A stretch of DNA of 64,000 bases, taken from Heterobilharzia americana (taxonomy: Eukaryota > Platyhelminthes > Trematoda > Strigeidida > Schistosomatidae). The notes under the pieces were generated by a model. It was not told where the DNA came from. It saw only the letters and a list, made by a program, of their open reading frames with translations, and made no database searches. The translations under genes were made by a program, and so were the position numbers. Location: the NCBI GenBank assembly GCA_944470555.2, contig OX104128.1, positions 44,437,920 to 44,501,919 on the forward strand. Direction: 5' to 3'. Below, in pieces: positions 11,896-23,320 of this stretch; position 1 is the stretch's first letter, and every line of letters begins with the position of its first letter.

Positions 11896-12540
11896 CTTTA
11901 CCTACTTAGGCAGCCAGCATCATTTCAACTACAGATGGCACAGATGAGGACGTCAAAGTCAGGATCGGAAAGACAGCAACAGAGGCCTTCACCAATCTTA
12001 AGCCAATGTGGAGATCTATTGCACTGCATTCAGCATGAAGAACAACATCCAGATATTCAACACTCATTCAAGTCAGTGCTTCTATATGGTTCAGGAACTT
12101 GGAGCGTCACGAAAAGCACTTCCAACAAACTACACACATTCATCAACAACTGCTGCCTACGCTCACTCGATACTGACACTGAAGATCAGATGGCCAGAAA
12201 GGATAAGCAACAAGGATGTCACTGCAGTTGGCAACGAACCAACCAAGAACCTATCACCCAACAAATATGCAGAAGAAAGTGGAGATGGATTGTACTGGAC
12301 ATACACTGAGAAGGCCGATTGGGGACATCACGCGTCAGGCCAGCCCCTCGAGTGGAACCCAAAGAGGAAACGACGAGTTGGGCGTCCGAGGCAAGGGTGA
12401 CATGGAGGAGATGGTGTGAGGAAGAAATGAGAGCTTGTGGGCAGTCGTGGAGTCAGGTTCAAAAGACTGCAGAGAAGAGAGTGAAATGGATGCGTGCTAC
12501 TGAAGCCCAATGTTCCACTAGGAACCCAAGGGACGAATAA
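11896..12540 (+). pseudogene. RTE C-terminal domain fragments, copy 2
   Basis: This is the counterpart of 3589-4233, with the same frame changes. It ends CSTRNP before the TAA tail. The last bases differ slightly from copy 1 (aagggacgaataat against aacggacaaataat). Confidence 0.8.
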
Positions 12541-12556
12541 TAATATAATAATAATT

Positions 12557-14178
12557 TATGAATTGACGCCTGAACCACTGAAAATCTAGCAAGCACTGAG
12601 CAGCTGTTTCATTTTATATTCATAACTTTGTAGCAGTGCACACTTGTGGATACATGTAAGATTAAAAATAGGACTGGGTGGAAATTCAATGTAAATTGGC
12701 ACCAGGCTTTGATAATTAACACCACAATACAAACAGAATCCAAATCATAGGTAAGTAACCTCAAATCCAACTTGGTTTATGTCACAGATCGTGAACTGAT
12801 AGAGGCTGGAAACATAAAGCACTGGATTTGGATCAATTAGTTGAGTGGCAACTTGCTCCTCGTGTGATGTGATAATTCTAGGTTCGATAGAGCATGAGGG
12901 TAGTGGGTAATCAATGTTTAAAAGTCAAAAAAACTCAAAAGAAACGACCTTTCACTGGTCTGAGGTTTCAATAAGCCTCTGTCTAATGTGAATCTGTGGT
13001 TAATGCTTTGAAATTATTCAATTTCTTATAAACTTGAACTCGGTTGAGGGATTGCACTATTTTTTAATCATGGATCAAATACCCCCAATGGCTAGCTTCC
13101 AATGTATTTTAAAAGTCTCGATCAAGAAAAAAGTTTATAACTAATCCCCCCGACACTTTTCCACTACGTTAACATACGGTAATACACAGAACAGCAATTA
13201 CTGCTGTGAAAGTCTTGGGTTACAGATCACATTACGAATGGTCAAATCATTAGTGTAAGCAACTCAGTTAAAAAGTCTCTCAGAAACAGTTAGTGATACG
13301 AAAAATTAATGTACTTAGTGATAAGATCACCGAAAAATAGACGGACAACTGAAAGAAATCTCGTGGGTTTAGTTCCCAGTATAAAATTTGAACAAGGCAA
13401 TAACAATAATTGGAGGATAATATAGTTAAGTCATGACAACTTTGTTAAAGACGAACGCAAAATGGTTGACAAATGTCACTATAACATTAGTCACCCATAA
13501 ACAAGTATTGACAGATCTTGACAAACACATTGTGAGAGAGTGAAATGTGATACAGCTCTGAAAAAATTATCTTACTACGTTTTCGCTTTCATTTATACTT
13601 ATTTAAAGTATGAAATAGGTACAATGTAGGCAGCGAGAAACGCATCATACGAAATTACAAAATAACATGAAAGGAAACAAAACCACATACATTACAGAAG
13701 CAGAGAGAAAAGCCCTTGACTGAATTTCAGTGTATGTTCAAAAAGAATGTAGTAGGGATATTACTCGCTACATAAGCCAAGATTGATGTGGTGTGGATAT
13801 TTTGAGGTCATTTACAATAATTACCAAACAGACAAATTTAAATGTAGAACATATGATCGAAGTATATGCTGATAAATGACTCAAAAGGAATCAGTTACCA
13901 GTCTTTCTGTCGTTATGATTAGGGCTCGGTTACGTAAGTTCACTAATTTATCCAACCCTTTTTCCTTCTGATTGTCACACATCTTATATGGTTACGCTAA
14001 TGCTCATTGTTTTTCGGTATGTTCATGTAATCTATGAATTTATATTACCATTACAAGAGAATTCCTATTGCCACCTGCTTCTCATCTTCCACTTATTTTC
14101 AAAATATCCACAATACATCCCATATATGGGTAACCTTTCGATAACCCAGTGGATACGATAACCAATGAAAGAAACGTA
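12557..14178. other. MCM10 intron 9, mostly featureless
   Basis: This intronic DNA has no coding frame of note. A tRNA-like SINE fragment lies at about 12835-12935 and is listed separately. The part 13900-14040 is pyrimidine-rich. Nothing else was recognised. Confidence 0.4.
12835..12935 (+). repeat. tRNA-derived SINE fragment
   Basis: The sequence has an A-box-like stretch (gttgagtggcaacttgctc) and a B-box-like ggttcgata about 40 bases later. It resembles the tRNA-like heads at 18425 and 19895. It is short and degenerate. Confidence 0.45.
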
Positions 14179-14346
14179 CTCAGCAACCTTGTGCACATCC
14201 GTGCAGTGGATATGGAGCCACACCTATCGTGTGAGGGCTAATGATGCTACCTGGCTGCCCAAACCTCGGTAGGTGGAATGCGGTTCGAACCCGTGACCCT
14301 CTGGTTGATAGCTGTCTCTCTAAACCAATGAGGCACACCACCACAT
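14179..14346 (-). repeat. tRNA-derived SINE (Sm-alpha-like), minus strand
   Basis: Read on the minus strand, this begins with a tRNA-like head, with a B-box at ggttcgaacc (14282-14291). It continues through a block shared with several other places in the window (cacctaccgaggtttgggca and the region around tgcacggatgtgcacaagg). The tRNA-like head plus shared tail is typical of schistosome SINEs. The family name is by resemblance only. Confidence 0.65.
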
Positions 14347-14936
14347 GTTAACCTATGTCTCCCTCTCGATCAATACTTTTCTAATGAACTAGATTAAAGT
14401 TCACAAATATATTCTCGTCATATGCTCGATGTCAAACAGTTTTAGGTTGCTGGCAATTAGGAAGAATCTACGAAATTGTTGCCTTTGCTTTCTTCAAACA
14501 TAAGCGAAACTTTACTGCCCAGTAACTGTCATAGTAAGTTGATCTAGATGTGCATAAAACATTGTAGAATGAGGATCCTTATTAGTAATGAAACATATAC
14601 CATAACATATACACAATAATGACAACGCTGAGAGGCAAAATTCAAAACCTTCATACAAAGAATGAAACTCAGAACCTTCATGTAGTCTTCTCAACAGGGC
14701 TTGGTCGGGGTGGGATTTAAGCCCAAAAGCTTATTTAAAAACAGGTTAAAATGGTAAAAAGAGGTTTCGCAACTCAAAAGGTAAAATTATTTCGATTATA
14801 AAATCTAATTGAAAGACTATGAGGTCATATACATAGGTTATTACTTTTTTGGTAAGCATTCATCTACATTTTTAAAGCATGTCATAGAGATTAAATACAT
14901 CTGAATGTATTATCATTCAAAAGGAAATATACTTAC
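14347..14936. other. MCM10 intron 9, proximal part
   Basis: AT-rich intronic DNA between the SINE and exon 9. No feature was recognised except the donor site gtaagt (14936-14931). Confidence 0.4.
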
Positions 14937-15737
14937 GATGAATTGGTAAAAGATGCTTTCTTCAAAATATCCACTTTCCGTTTATGAGCCTCACTATTTA
15001 TCATTTCGGTTATGCCTCCATGAGAATTGACAAGAGCAGAAGCGCGTAAACGTGCAGCATCTGTTATGCATGATGACAGTGACATTTTTGATTGCCCACC
15101 AATCGATGGCATAGGACCTAGATCAATAAATGTTTCTGACTTATTATTTAGTGTAGGCATCATAGTATCAGATAATGATGGTATAGAATGCCTACGTCTC
15201 TCGTTAACTGAAGAGAAGAATTCGGCAAATGTTACAGCAGATGAATTGACTTGTGAACTGGATTTCTGAGTACCGCTTGAAAACTTTGCGCAGTTTATTT
15301 TCTTTTGAGACTTCACACTAATATTGTCAGTGGTATTGGCAGAAGGAGTAGTTATTGGAACAATTTCACTCTCCTGTTCTAAATGCCTTAATAAATTTAA
15401 AGAACCAGCGGACGGTCGGCGTAACGCAGAAATTAATTTGCTTTCCGCCTCATTTAGGCCAGATAGTGTTCCTTCATGGTTAGGTGAACAGCTTTTACTA
15501 CTCTCCGCAGTTTTTCCGCTGCTATGATCGGTGATACCTGAAAATTTATGTCTTGATATGGGATTGTCACATTCACTTGGATTCGTATTTTGACTACTGC
15601 TTACAGACAGAGAGGATATGGAAGATGTTTTAGATGTTGCAGCTGTTTTTCCTTTTCCACCTAGCCCACTCGACGCATCTACTTGATAACCAGCAGCTGC
15701 AAGTTTAGCCACGCTCAATTTAACTCTAGCGGAAGGT
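14937..15737 (-). CDS. MCM10: MCM10 exon 9
   Basis: This is the largest exon, encoding residues about 512-778. It starts PSARVKLSVAKLAAAGYQVD and is otherwise Ser-, Asn- and Lys-rich and probably disordered. Near its end it has a positively charged helix (LRASALVNSHGGITEMIN, then EAHKRKVDILKKASF). In animal MCM10 the corresponding region is a poorly conserved linker between the zinc finger and the C-terminal domain, containing short lysine-rich helices. The acceptor is ttcgtag before 15737 and the donor is gtaagt. The exon enters with one base that completes Val after exon 8 and leaves two bases, which exon 10 completes to Ser. Confidence 0.85.
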
Positions 15738-15899
15738 CTACGAAAGATGCAAACAAAAGTAAGTAGGAAAGAAAATAACGGAAAACATTTAACATAGTTG
15801 AATAAAGTAAAACTTTATGGTAATGAAAAATGAGAACAGCAATACGCAGTAGTGCTTATTATAGAAGGTGTATACTGTCAAGGACTTCTGTCACATGTC

Positions 15900-16080
15900 C
15901 AAGTGCACTCAGTAACCTTGTGCAAACTCATGCGGTAAGCAATGAACTACACCTCTTGTGTCAGGACTAATGAAACTACCTGGCTCCCCAAACCACGATA
16001 GATTCATCGGCCTCGAACAAGTGGCCCATTGGTTGACAAATCAACTCCCTACACCAGTGAGCCGTAGCTTCACTCAAGGA
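15900..16080 (-). repeat. tRNA-derived SINE, degenerate
   Basis: The minus strand resembles the SINE at 14179-14346, with matching blocks around the tgtgcaaactcatgcggtaa and tacctggctccccaaacc segments. The B-box is weak (cctcgaacaagtg). It lies in MCM10 intron 8. Confidence 0.55.
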
Positions 16081-16784
16081 CTTCTGGAAAGAGAAGAAAC
16101 AACTGTATACAGTTCACAAATTTCTGTTGATCATTTAAATAATGTGATTACTATAAAAACTATCTCCGAAGTTGTTGGAGTATTTAACGAACCAACAAAT
16201 TCAAAAGAAAAGCCGTAGCTTGAGAAGATTGATCATCTAAGGGGTGTTCTATCGAAATGAGTTCAAGGAAAATGTACTATTGAAGAAACCTATTCAACTT
16301 AAGCTACTGAATTTCAACCAACATCTTAACCAAAATAAAAGAAACTTGGTAGAGACTATGTGTCTTCATCAAATCCCCTACGGATGTAGATACCCAGATT
16401 TCAAATCCTTTGATAAGCATACATCAGTTATTTTTCCAACTCTCTGAACTCTCATCATTTTGAAATGCAGTACACGAACTCCTATTTTTCATATTATTTA
16501 CTTCCCACACAGTATCGAATCATTTGCATTTCTGTTCTCATCACATTCCCTCTCTTAAATTATTTGTCATATTATGCACAAAGTTATCGGAATTATATCA
16601 TCTTCATCCACTTACTGTGACATCTGTTACTGAGTACTGATTGTGGAAGCAGTTTTTTGTCTACCGCTCAAAACATCATCCCAAATTTCGTACACACTAC
16701 ATACTACCACAATACATCTATGTATTTTCAATTGTGCATTTTTAAGAATGAATGTCTTAGTTTCTGCACTAGGGAATGAGATAT
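16081..16784. other. MCM10 intron 8, nothing recognised
   Basis: Intronic DNA with no conserved frame or repeat recognised. Confidence 0.4.
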
Positions 16785-16900
16785 TCTTATTGTGAGGATT
16801 GATGGTGCCACTTGACTGTTCAACCCTGAGTAAATGGAACAAGAATTAGGCACATAACTCGCTGGTTGGAGATGTAGAACGCCTAGGTTGAGTCACACAG
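16785..16900 (-). repeat. Weak SINE remnant
   Basis: The block around tattgtgaggattgatggtg and ctcgctggttggagatgtag follows the order seen in the minus-strand SINEs at 14.2 and 15.9 kb, but it is strongly diverged. Confidence 0.35.
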
Positions 16901-17337
16901 AAGTATATCACTGAATTGAAAATTCTGCGTCCGGCTAGTTACTCTTTTATGTTTCACGGAGTCAGGATGCATCACCTTGGGTTACTGAATAATGGTCATT
17001 ATAAAAAGAGACACTGAGGGCCTACTTGAGGTTCTCAATGCATTTAAGAATGATGAGCAATACATAGTACGCGATTTGACATTTCTCCAATGTTATTTGA
17101 CAAAAGGCAGTTTTTTTGACTTTAGACATCTCTCTTGCATGTACATTCCAGGGGAACTAACATCTGAGTCGCTATAGTTCACGAAATACATTTGGTGATC
17201 AGTTTATTCATTTGAAATACAATTTGAAAACAAACTAATCATATTCATTCGATATTTAAACATCTTTAATATAGGACCCATTGAAAGTAAAAATGAAATA
17301 CAACCAACTATTTGACTGTAATTATTACATCACGTAC

Positions 17338-17469
17338 ACAACAGGTCTATGACCATTATCCATAAGGAGATTTGTGTTAATTGGTAGGGTGAATACACCA
17401 GGCTCAGAAGCAGAAGGAGGGCGATCACCAGTATATCGTGATTGTGATTTTCCACTGAATCCCGGCAAA
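17338..17469 (-). CDS. MCM10: MCM10 exon 8
   Basis: This 132-base exon encodes residues about 468-511, starting LPGFSGKSQSRYTGDRPPS. It follows the CCCH zinc finger, where animal MCM10 has a basic Ser/Gly/Arg-rich stretch. The acceptor is tttgacag and the donor is gtacgt. The call depends mainly on phase. Exon 7 leaves two bases that this exon completes to Ser, and this exon leaves two bases that exon 9 completes to Val. A second open frame on the same DNA does not match these phases. Confidence 0.72.
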
Positions 17470-18424
17470 CTGTCAAAGAATATGATAAAGAGATACTTAA
17501 AAGAATATTTAATGTTGAGTACTTTCCTAATGATACAAATTTTGAAGAGGTAGGAAGAGGGAATAAAGTCAAATACCAGTCAGTAAACATAAACTATCTA
17601 TGAAAAATAACCCCTAAGACATGTAATGGTATGCGAATTGAAAACGTGACAAATCCACTGTTCTACTGTAGTCGACTCCATATAATCACTAAAACATCCT
17701 CCCTTTGCACACACAAAAAGCATAGCTATTGTTTGACTGGAATGACAAAAATATAACTCCTGTAAACAGAATTATGAATCAGTTTGGTGGGGAATTCATA
17801 CTAAATTACTGCGTAACTGGTTCACGCTTATCTCCATTTTCATTACATCGAATAGTCAGGCAGTATGTGTGACTTCTAGTCTAGTCACATTAACCTGAGT
17901 AAAGTGTGGCTGATTCTTTGTTTAGCAGTCTTAACTTTACCATTTCTACCCCTCTACTATTACTGACTTCACTGAGTTTTATTCATTCAACTTACGTCTT
18001 TCTGATTTTCACGTGTAAAGTGTAATAACTTGAAATAATGTACGTCGTTTTTGTCTGTCAGTCTACAGTATCAGCGTGAACCGACAGATTCCTAACATTA
18101 ATGCTGAATATTAGCATCATGAACTACAGCTGGTGTCATTCCAGATATATACATTATTGTAAAAACTTCGTGGGGATAAATGCATGCACCAGTTCAAGCT
18201 ACAGAACTGACACTGTGTATGTTTTGGATTCTGAAAGAAATCTGAACACACTCATTCGGAGACAGTTTTGTATGTTAGTGTGCATCTTTCAGGTGCGTAT
18301 GCTACACCGTTATAATAATTTCAAATAAATTGTAATAAATGAGGACCACCACTTAACGACAGCATTGGATGGAGGTCACTCTATATTATGAAATAACAGA
18401 AGTAGGTAATATGGATCACTGAAC
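17470..18424. other. MCM10 intron 7, distal part
   Basis: Non-coding. It contains copy B of the unclassified repeat (about 17890-18090) and nothing else that I recognise. Confidence 0.4.
17890..18090 (+). repeat. Unclassified dispersed repeat, copy B
   Basis: The part around gtgtaataacttgaaataat (about 18015-18040) and the following tctgtcagtctaca match copy A at 6850-7110. The similarity is moderate. Confidence 0.4.
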
Positions 18425-18605
18425 TCCGATCAAGTGGCTCAATGGTAACATGCTGGCAGCGAAACCTGAATGTCCTGGGTTCAGTCCCTGGCGGGGTCAT
18501 GGGTGCACGTTGCGTAGAAGTCCCTACCTAGGACGAAACAGCTGTCCAGTGCTCCCAGGTTTCCAATGGTCCTCCAACTCATACAATCAATAAATAAATC
18601 CCCAT
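18425..18605 (+). repeat. tRNA-derived SINE, second family
   Basis: The head has a tRNA-like A-box (gtggctcaatggtaa, about 18429) and a B-box-like gggttcagtccc at about 18478-18489. The body contains ggtgcac and cctaggacgaaacagctgtc, shared with the SINE at 19873. The tail is AT-rich (caataaataaatc). It lies in MCM10 intron 7. Confidence 0.6.
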
Positions 18606-18990
18606 AAACGTTCTAATTAAACTGTAATAAGTTAGGCAGTAGCTTCGTAAACCATTCTTTGCCTAACCTGTGTTTGTTTTACGATGTCAACTTCAGATTA
18701 CTAAGTTTCTGTTCGGTTCCTTGTGCTGCGTAAAACTTGACATTATCACTTGTATCACTTACAGACTGTTTAGAATCCATAACAGATTTAAACCACAGAT
18801 AAATATGAACATATCTAATTCATTCCTTTGAAAAATAGTTCGATTGTCTTGTTTCATCCATATGTATTAATCGCTTCTACGCAAATACCATTCTCTCAAC
18901 AGTTAACAGGGATTTACGAGGATATGACATTATTCTGCGAATGGTGAACAAAATATGTACGGCTTTCAAATTCACAATACGCATGCTTAC

Positions 18991-19074
18991 CTTGCACTCA
19001 CAAAACCTGGACGAGATGAACTAGCCTCGATGTAGGCCTTCTTCACATGGAAATCACAATACCGACAAACTGTC
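18991..19074 (-). CDS. MCM10: MCM10 exon 7 (second half of CCCH zinc finger)
   Basis: This 84-base exon encodes residues about 440-467 and includes VCRYCDFHVKKAYIEASS. It provides C443, C446 and H449, which complete the zinc finger begun in exon 6. The spacing C-x9-C-x8-C-x2-C-x2-H is exactly that of animal MCM10, where this finger supports DNA and protein binding next to the OB-fold. The acceptor is ttccttcag and the donor is gtaagc. The exon enters with the base that completes Lys and leaves two bases. Confidence 0.92.
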
Positions 19075-19685
19075 CTGAAGGAAATGTATACAAACAAATA
19101 CAAATTGATATTCGTGAGACATAGTGATGTTACACGATGATAAGAAATTAATCATCTGAAAATAATGAAGCGAAATAATTCACAGATAAATTGTTTGTAT
19201 ACAATATGCAACCAATGTGTTGAGATCATTAAGTATAGGGCTATTTTCTATTCGAATGAACCTGTTACTTTGCTAATAAGTAGTCAATTGTTAACTTTAA
19301 TCTATGCATTCAGCTACTATATTTAATTAACAATAGCAATGAATGGTATCTAATAATTAGTGCTAAAAACTTTATACACCCGGCAATAACAGCATATTTA
19401 AGTTGCAAACATCAGGCGATAATTCTGTACGGAAAATACTAGATTATCATGAAGAACAATACACATCTAGATACATGACAATTTAACATGAACCGTTGAT
19501 ATTTTGACAAGTGTTTCCCATTACAAGCTTATTAAGGGGGTAACTAATAATACTCAGCCACAAGTAAATATCCGAGAGACTTTCTTTCCGAATGTTTATT
19601 TCAAAGCTGAGGTCCTCAAAAAACATTATGTGTATCTTTTCTGCCAAAGTCATGGTTGCAATTTATACCCTCTAACCCTCTTGTG
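19075..19685. other. MCM10 intron 6, proximal part
   Basis: AT-rich intronic DNA. No feature was recognised before the outer arm of the palindrome at 19686. Confidence 0.4.
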
Positions 19686-20745
19686 AGTGTAAGAGGAATA
19701 AAGACTTCAGCGAACAACTCTCTTTTCAGCGATATCACCCGGTGTAGTTGTACAATCGTATTCAGGCATAGTTATTGTGAATAAAAATGTCAGTATTTGT
19801 TAATTGTTAGTAGTTTATGGTCATGAAAATAATACAGGGGCGGAAATTACGTAAGAAATGTGAAAGTAATTTACTTGGTTATTAACCATTAGGCTATCGT
19901 GCCTCCGTGGCCTAGTAGATAACGCCTTGGCGTTTGAAGTGATGGGTACGAGGTCCAAGTCTCAGTGAGAACATCACTCACTACGGTGCAGGTACATCCA
20001 GCTGAGTCCAAAATAGGACGAAATGCGCGTCCTGGATTCCTCTGCTAGCCACAACCAAATCGATTACCACAATTAACATTCAGGCAATAATCAAGGCATC
20101 CCCATAGGGGCTCATATGCCAATAAAGGTCGGACAATTCGATCCAGTATTAATAAGTAGTAATAAATGTGAAAGCATTTAACAATAGGAGTAAATGTGAG
20201 TTGTAATCAAGAAGTAAATAATTCGTAACAAAGTGAGTAGATAGTTGCCAGTGAGCAAGGGAATGAAACTGAGCTAAGCGAAAATCGTTTATATAGTAAC
20301 AATAATGAAAACTAAAAGATTAGTTAGGCCTAAGAACTAGAGAAATTAAGAACTAAGAAACGAACGAAAAAATGCAGCGCAATCTTTCAAAGGGTATGAA
20401 GAAACGTTTACCTTGCTATTCTTGAAGCTCTGGGAATACAATAATCGAAACCGGAAGTTTGTATCCCAAACCACCTTGCCATTATCTATCCTTATTGGTT
20501 TCTTGATTCTTAAACTTTTCAATTCTTAAGTCTAAATATACTCTTAATTTTCATATTGTTAGTATGTAAAAGATTTTCGTCTAGCTCAGTTTCAAATTTC
20601 CCATTCCTTTGCTCACTGATAACTATTCACTTTGTTACGAGTTATTTACTTGGTTTCACTCACAATTATTCACGTTATTATATTTCTGACGCAATTTCTT
20701 AATTAATTTCTGAAGTCTTTATTCTTTTATAACTCAATAAGAATA
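19686..20745. repeat. Imperfect long inverted repeat (palindrome) split by a SINE
   Basis: About 20185-20370 (containing cgtaacaaagtgagtagata and ccagtgagcaagggaatga) matches the reverse complement of about 20490-20680 (containing cctttgctcactgataacta and actttgttacgagttattta). An outer pair matches as well: aataaagacttcag at about 19698-19711 against ctgaagtctttatt at about 20712-20725. The arms are separated by about 120 bases. The left arm is interrupted by the SINE at 19873-20163 and by an unmatched stretch at 19712-19835. It lies in MCM10 intron 6 and could be a fold-back element or an inverted duplication. Confidence 0.7.
19873..20163 (+). repeat. tRNA-derived SINE, second family, with flanking duplication
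   Basis: The head begins near gcctccgtggcctagtagat with a tRNA-like A-box, followed by a B-box-like tacgaggtccaag. The body includes aaaataggacgaaatgcgcg and is related to the element at 18425. Imperfect direct repeats flank it: aaatgtgaaagtaattta (about 19857) and aaatgtgaaagcattta (about 20164). They fit an insertion-site duplication. Confidence 0.65.
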
Positions 20746-21586
20746 TTTTAATTCTTGAATGTAGAAAGGTTGAATTATAAATTTAAAGCTTCTCATCGCA
20801 TATTTACAGGTTTATTCATTATCGTAGAGCAAGTGTTGTCTTTTTAAATATATTTGTGTTATACCGCTAAAAAGCTAGTCAATTTTTATCACATACCTCC
20901 GTTACAACGTAACTTTAAAAACTAACCTCAACATCATTAACCAGTTTAAGAAGAATATAGATTCATTAGTTATGGACACTGGAGGTGCCAATAAATTGCT
21001 CAAAATAAGATCGAACACCAAGTCTAAGAGGGGTATATCCAACTTCTTAATTCACCTTGGTATAACTTCCCTTTATGAGTTTCCCACTTAACTATAAGTT
21101 GACTGAATATGATCATTCCCTATGGATATCATTTTTCTCTTCAGCTGCAAATCTGACATATGTACATTCAACTATCACACTCCACATCTAAAGATAGTTT
21201 CCACTTTGCTACATTAAACACTTTCCTTACTAATTTCACCATAACTTCATCATTTACTTAATAAATGATGATGAATTCGCCAACACTGATGACGAAACGT
21301 TCAAGAACAAACCTCAAAGCTTGCAGAACACTAAAAAATTATCATCCTTATCCCACGCAACAAATTTCCTTCAACATCTCAAAAATACTGCCTGGAAAAA
21401 GGAACCATAGTGAATAGATACGACATTTTTGAGGGTTAATAGAGCCCTATTTTCACCCTGTGTCAATCCAGGATATAAACGATTGACATAAATAAAATCT
21501 ATCAACTCAAATGTACAAAATTCAACCACCTTCGAAATATGGAAGCAAAATACCTGACTATTAACAATAAAAAAATAAGTAGTTAC
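20746..21586. other. MCM10 intron 6, distal part
   Basis: Intronic AT-rich DNA. No coding frame or tRNA-like box was recognised. Confidence 0.4.
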
Positions 21587-21723
21587 TTGTTAACAACATG
21601 GAAACATCGTTGACCAGATTTTGTTGTTGCGCTACAAATCCCATAATCAGGAGATTCGCCCAAAATCATAACATGCAATGGAGAATCTAGCGTAATGCCA
21701 ATGTCTTTCTCATCTGTAAATGC
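21587..21723 (-). CDS. MCM10: MCM10 exon 6 (end of OB-fold, start of CCCH zinc finger)
   Basis: This 137-base exon encodes residues 395-439. It contains VMILGESPDYGICSATTK, the motif that closes the OB-fold in animal MCM10 and opens the zinc finger. C424 and C434 supply the first two zinc ligands. The acceptor is tttgtag and the donor is gtaact. The exon starts in phase 0 and leaves two bases, which exon 7 completes to Lys. It is one of the most recognisable parts of the gene. Confidence 0.93.
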
Positions 21724-23137
21724 CTACAAAGGGAGGGGGAAGGCTAATATTTGCATGACGTTAATAAAAACTAAGACCAACCAAAATCCAGACATATTTG
21801 AGAATATGATCTGAAACAACACCAACATCGCTTAAACATTGAAAATGAAAGTGACTGGAAGAAAAACATGACGAATCGCAAACACTCTTACAGTTCGTTT
21901 TCCTGTTGCTTCAAAGAAAAGAAATTAAATGAGTTTTTCAAGATGTTAATACCTCATGAATAGATCCTTTTCCAGGCTATTTTATTGATAATCTTACCTA
22001 CTCATCTTTATAACATGTTTAAACTGCCAGCGTCTTTTCAGCTTCATCCAGTGAAGCCTCACTGATCTCGCTTTTAAGAGGATCGGTGTACCAATTAAAA
22101 TCAGCATATATTAAGGATTTGCGACAGCCTTAAAACTTCGCAACCCAACTGATGCTGGGTGGAGATAATAGTCGCGAGTTTTTAACTCAGTCCCGTTTTC
22201 CGAAAATGACGATTTGTATATATTTTACAATTTAATGAATGTCAACTCTACAGACGGATTCATTGAAAGAGCGTTAATCATAATTTTGATTTCCGAGGAT
22301 AACACAGATTAGCCTCTACTCCCGGATTCACATCATAAATATTCGTATTTGGCATCACCAACTCGTTAGTAAGACGATATCGCTATAAACCTCGGATACT
22401 TTAGCTAAGTACCTTCTTGTATAAAGAAACGGAACTTGCGAAATCAGTTTACTCGCTGAAACTTTGTTCATGACTTTATCACTTCTTCGATGAATATTCT
22501 CCAATCATTTCAAGATACACAGATGAAAAGTTTCTTAATCGTTGACTCATCTAACTATCTCTTAACTATGAATTGCATCAATTTTACAAATTTTATACGA
22601 CTTTGATTAAATCAGTCATGTAAAGCAAACAAAACTTAAGGAGGTTTAAATCTAGATGCAAACTGAAAATAAGAAAATAATGCAACTCAACAACGCCATG
22701 CAAAAGAGTAAACACTTCTAAAACACAAATACATTAACTGTCTTATTTGTAAACAATGGACAATCATAAAAAAGACATTGTAACCGTATCCAAATGACCT
22801 TAATGATCCAATTCTAGAGGAAATTGTAACGGACATTTTAGAGTCCGCTTCGCTGGTTCAGCCTGATAACTATATTAGCTTATGTTCAGTGAGTCGTTTT
22901 AACTTAACGCTTTCTAATCACCCACAAACGTGAACAGACGCTAAGTCGATTAGCAATGTTACGCTATTAAGGATTTTTCTGTCTATCGAAAAATACAACT
23001 TTTTACCCTATCAAATATTAAGATCATCGTGGATTTTGAGCATGATTCGTGTTTCTTTAATACATTTTCCTACCACTTTCATCACCGGATTTCAGAATAT
23101 GATCTTATCTTGAGAGTGATGTATTTGTAATAATAAT
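21724..23137. other. MCM10 intron 5, distal part
   Basis: No exon, SINE or other family was recognised in this 1.4 kb of intronic DNA. Confidence 0.4.
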
Positions 23138-23320
23138 AGTGTCCAGTTATGGTTCAGTGGTTTGAGAAGAACCAATAGGTCACAAGTTCGAATGCCGCTC
23201 CACCAACCAAGGTCTGGGCACCCAAGTAGCACCCTTAGCCATTAACACAATAAATTTGGCTCACTGTCTACTGCACGGCTGTGCGTAAGGTTCCTGAATG
23301 CACTTTGATTTGAATAATAA
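23138..23320 (+). repeat. tRNA-derived SINE (Sm-alpha-like)
   Basis: The sequence starts with atggttcagtggtttgagaa (A-box-like) and carries the B-box-like caagttcgaatgccgc at about 23182. The tail block cactgtctactgcacggctg and gtaaggttcctgaatgc is shared with the minus-strand SINE at 14179. It lies in MCM10 intron 5. Confidence 0.65.

Larger units (their letters stand above)
9136..12556 (+). mobile_element. Degenerate RTE-clade non-LTR retrotransposon (SR2-like), copy 2
   Basis: This is a near-perfect second copy of the element at 829-4244, in the same orientation and displaced by 8307-8308 bases. By eye I see only about half a dozen differences over 3.4 kb: one inserted base in the 5' part, one deleted base near 9825, and a few substitutions at the ends. 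It carries the same stops, frame changes and FANDD box (about 11681-11695). The flanking DNA is unrelated to that of copy 1, so this is not a simple tandem segmental duplication. The 3' end is a longer TAA-rich tail (about 12537-12555). It lies in the MCM10 intron between exons 9 and 10, antisense to the gene. I could not find a convincing target-site duplication. Confidence 0.9.

Noticed and set aside
14179..14346. A genuine tRNA gene
   Set aside because: A B-box is present, but a cloverleaf with paired acceptor and anticodon stems cannot be drawn. The same sequence recurs with a non-tRNA tail, which indicates a SINE.
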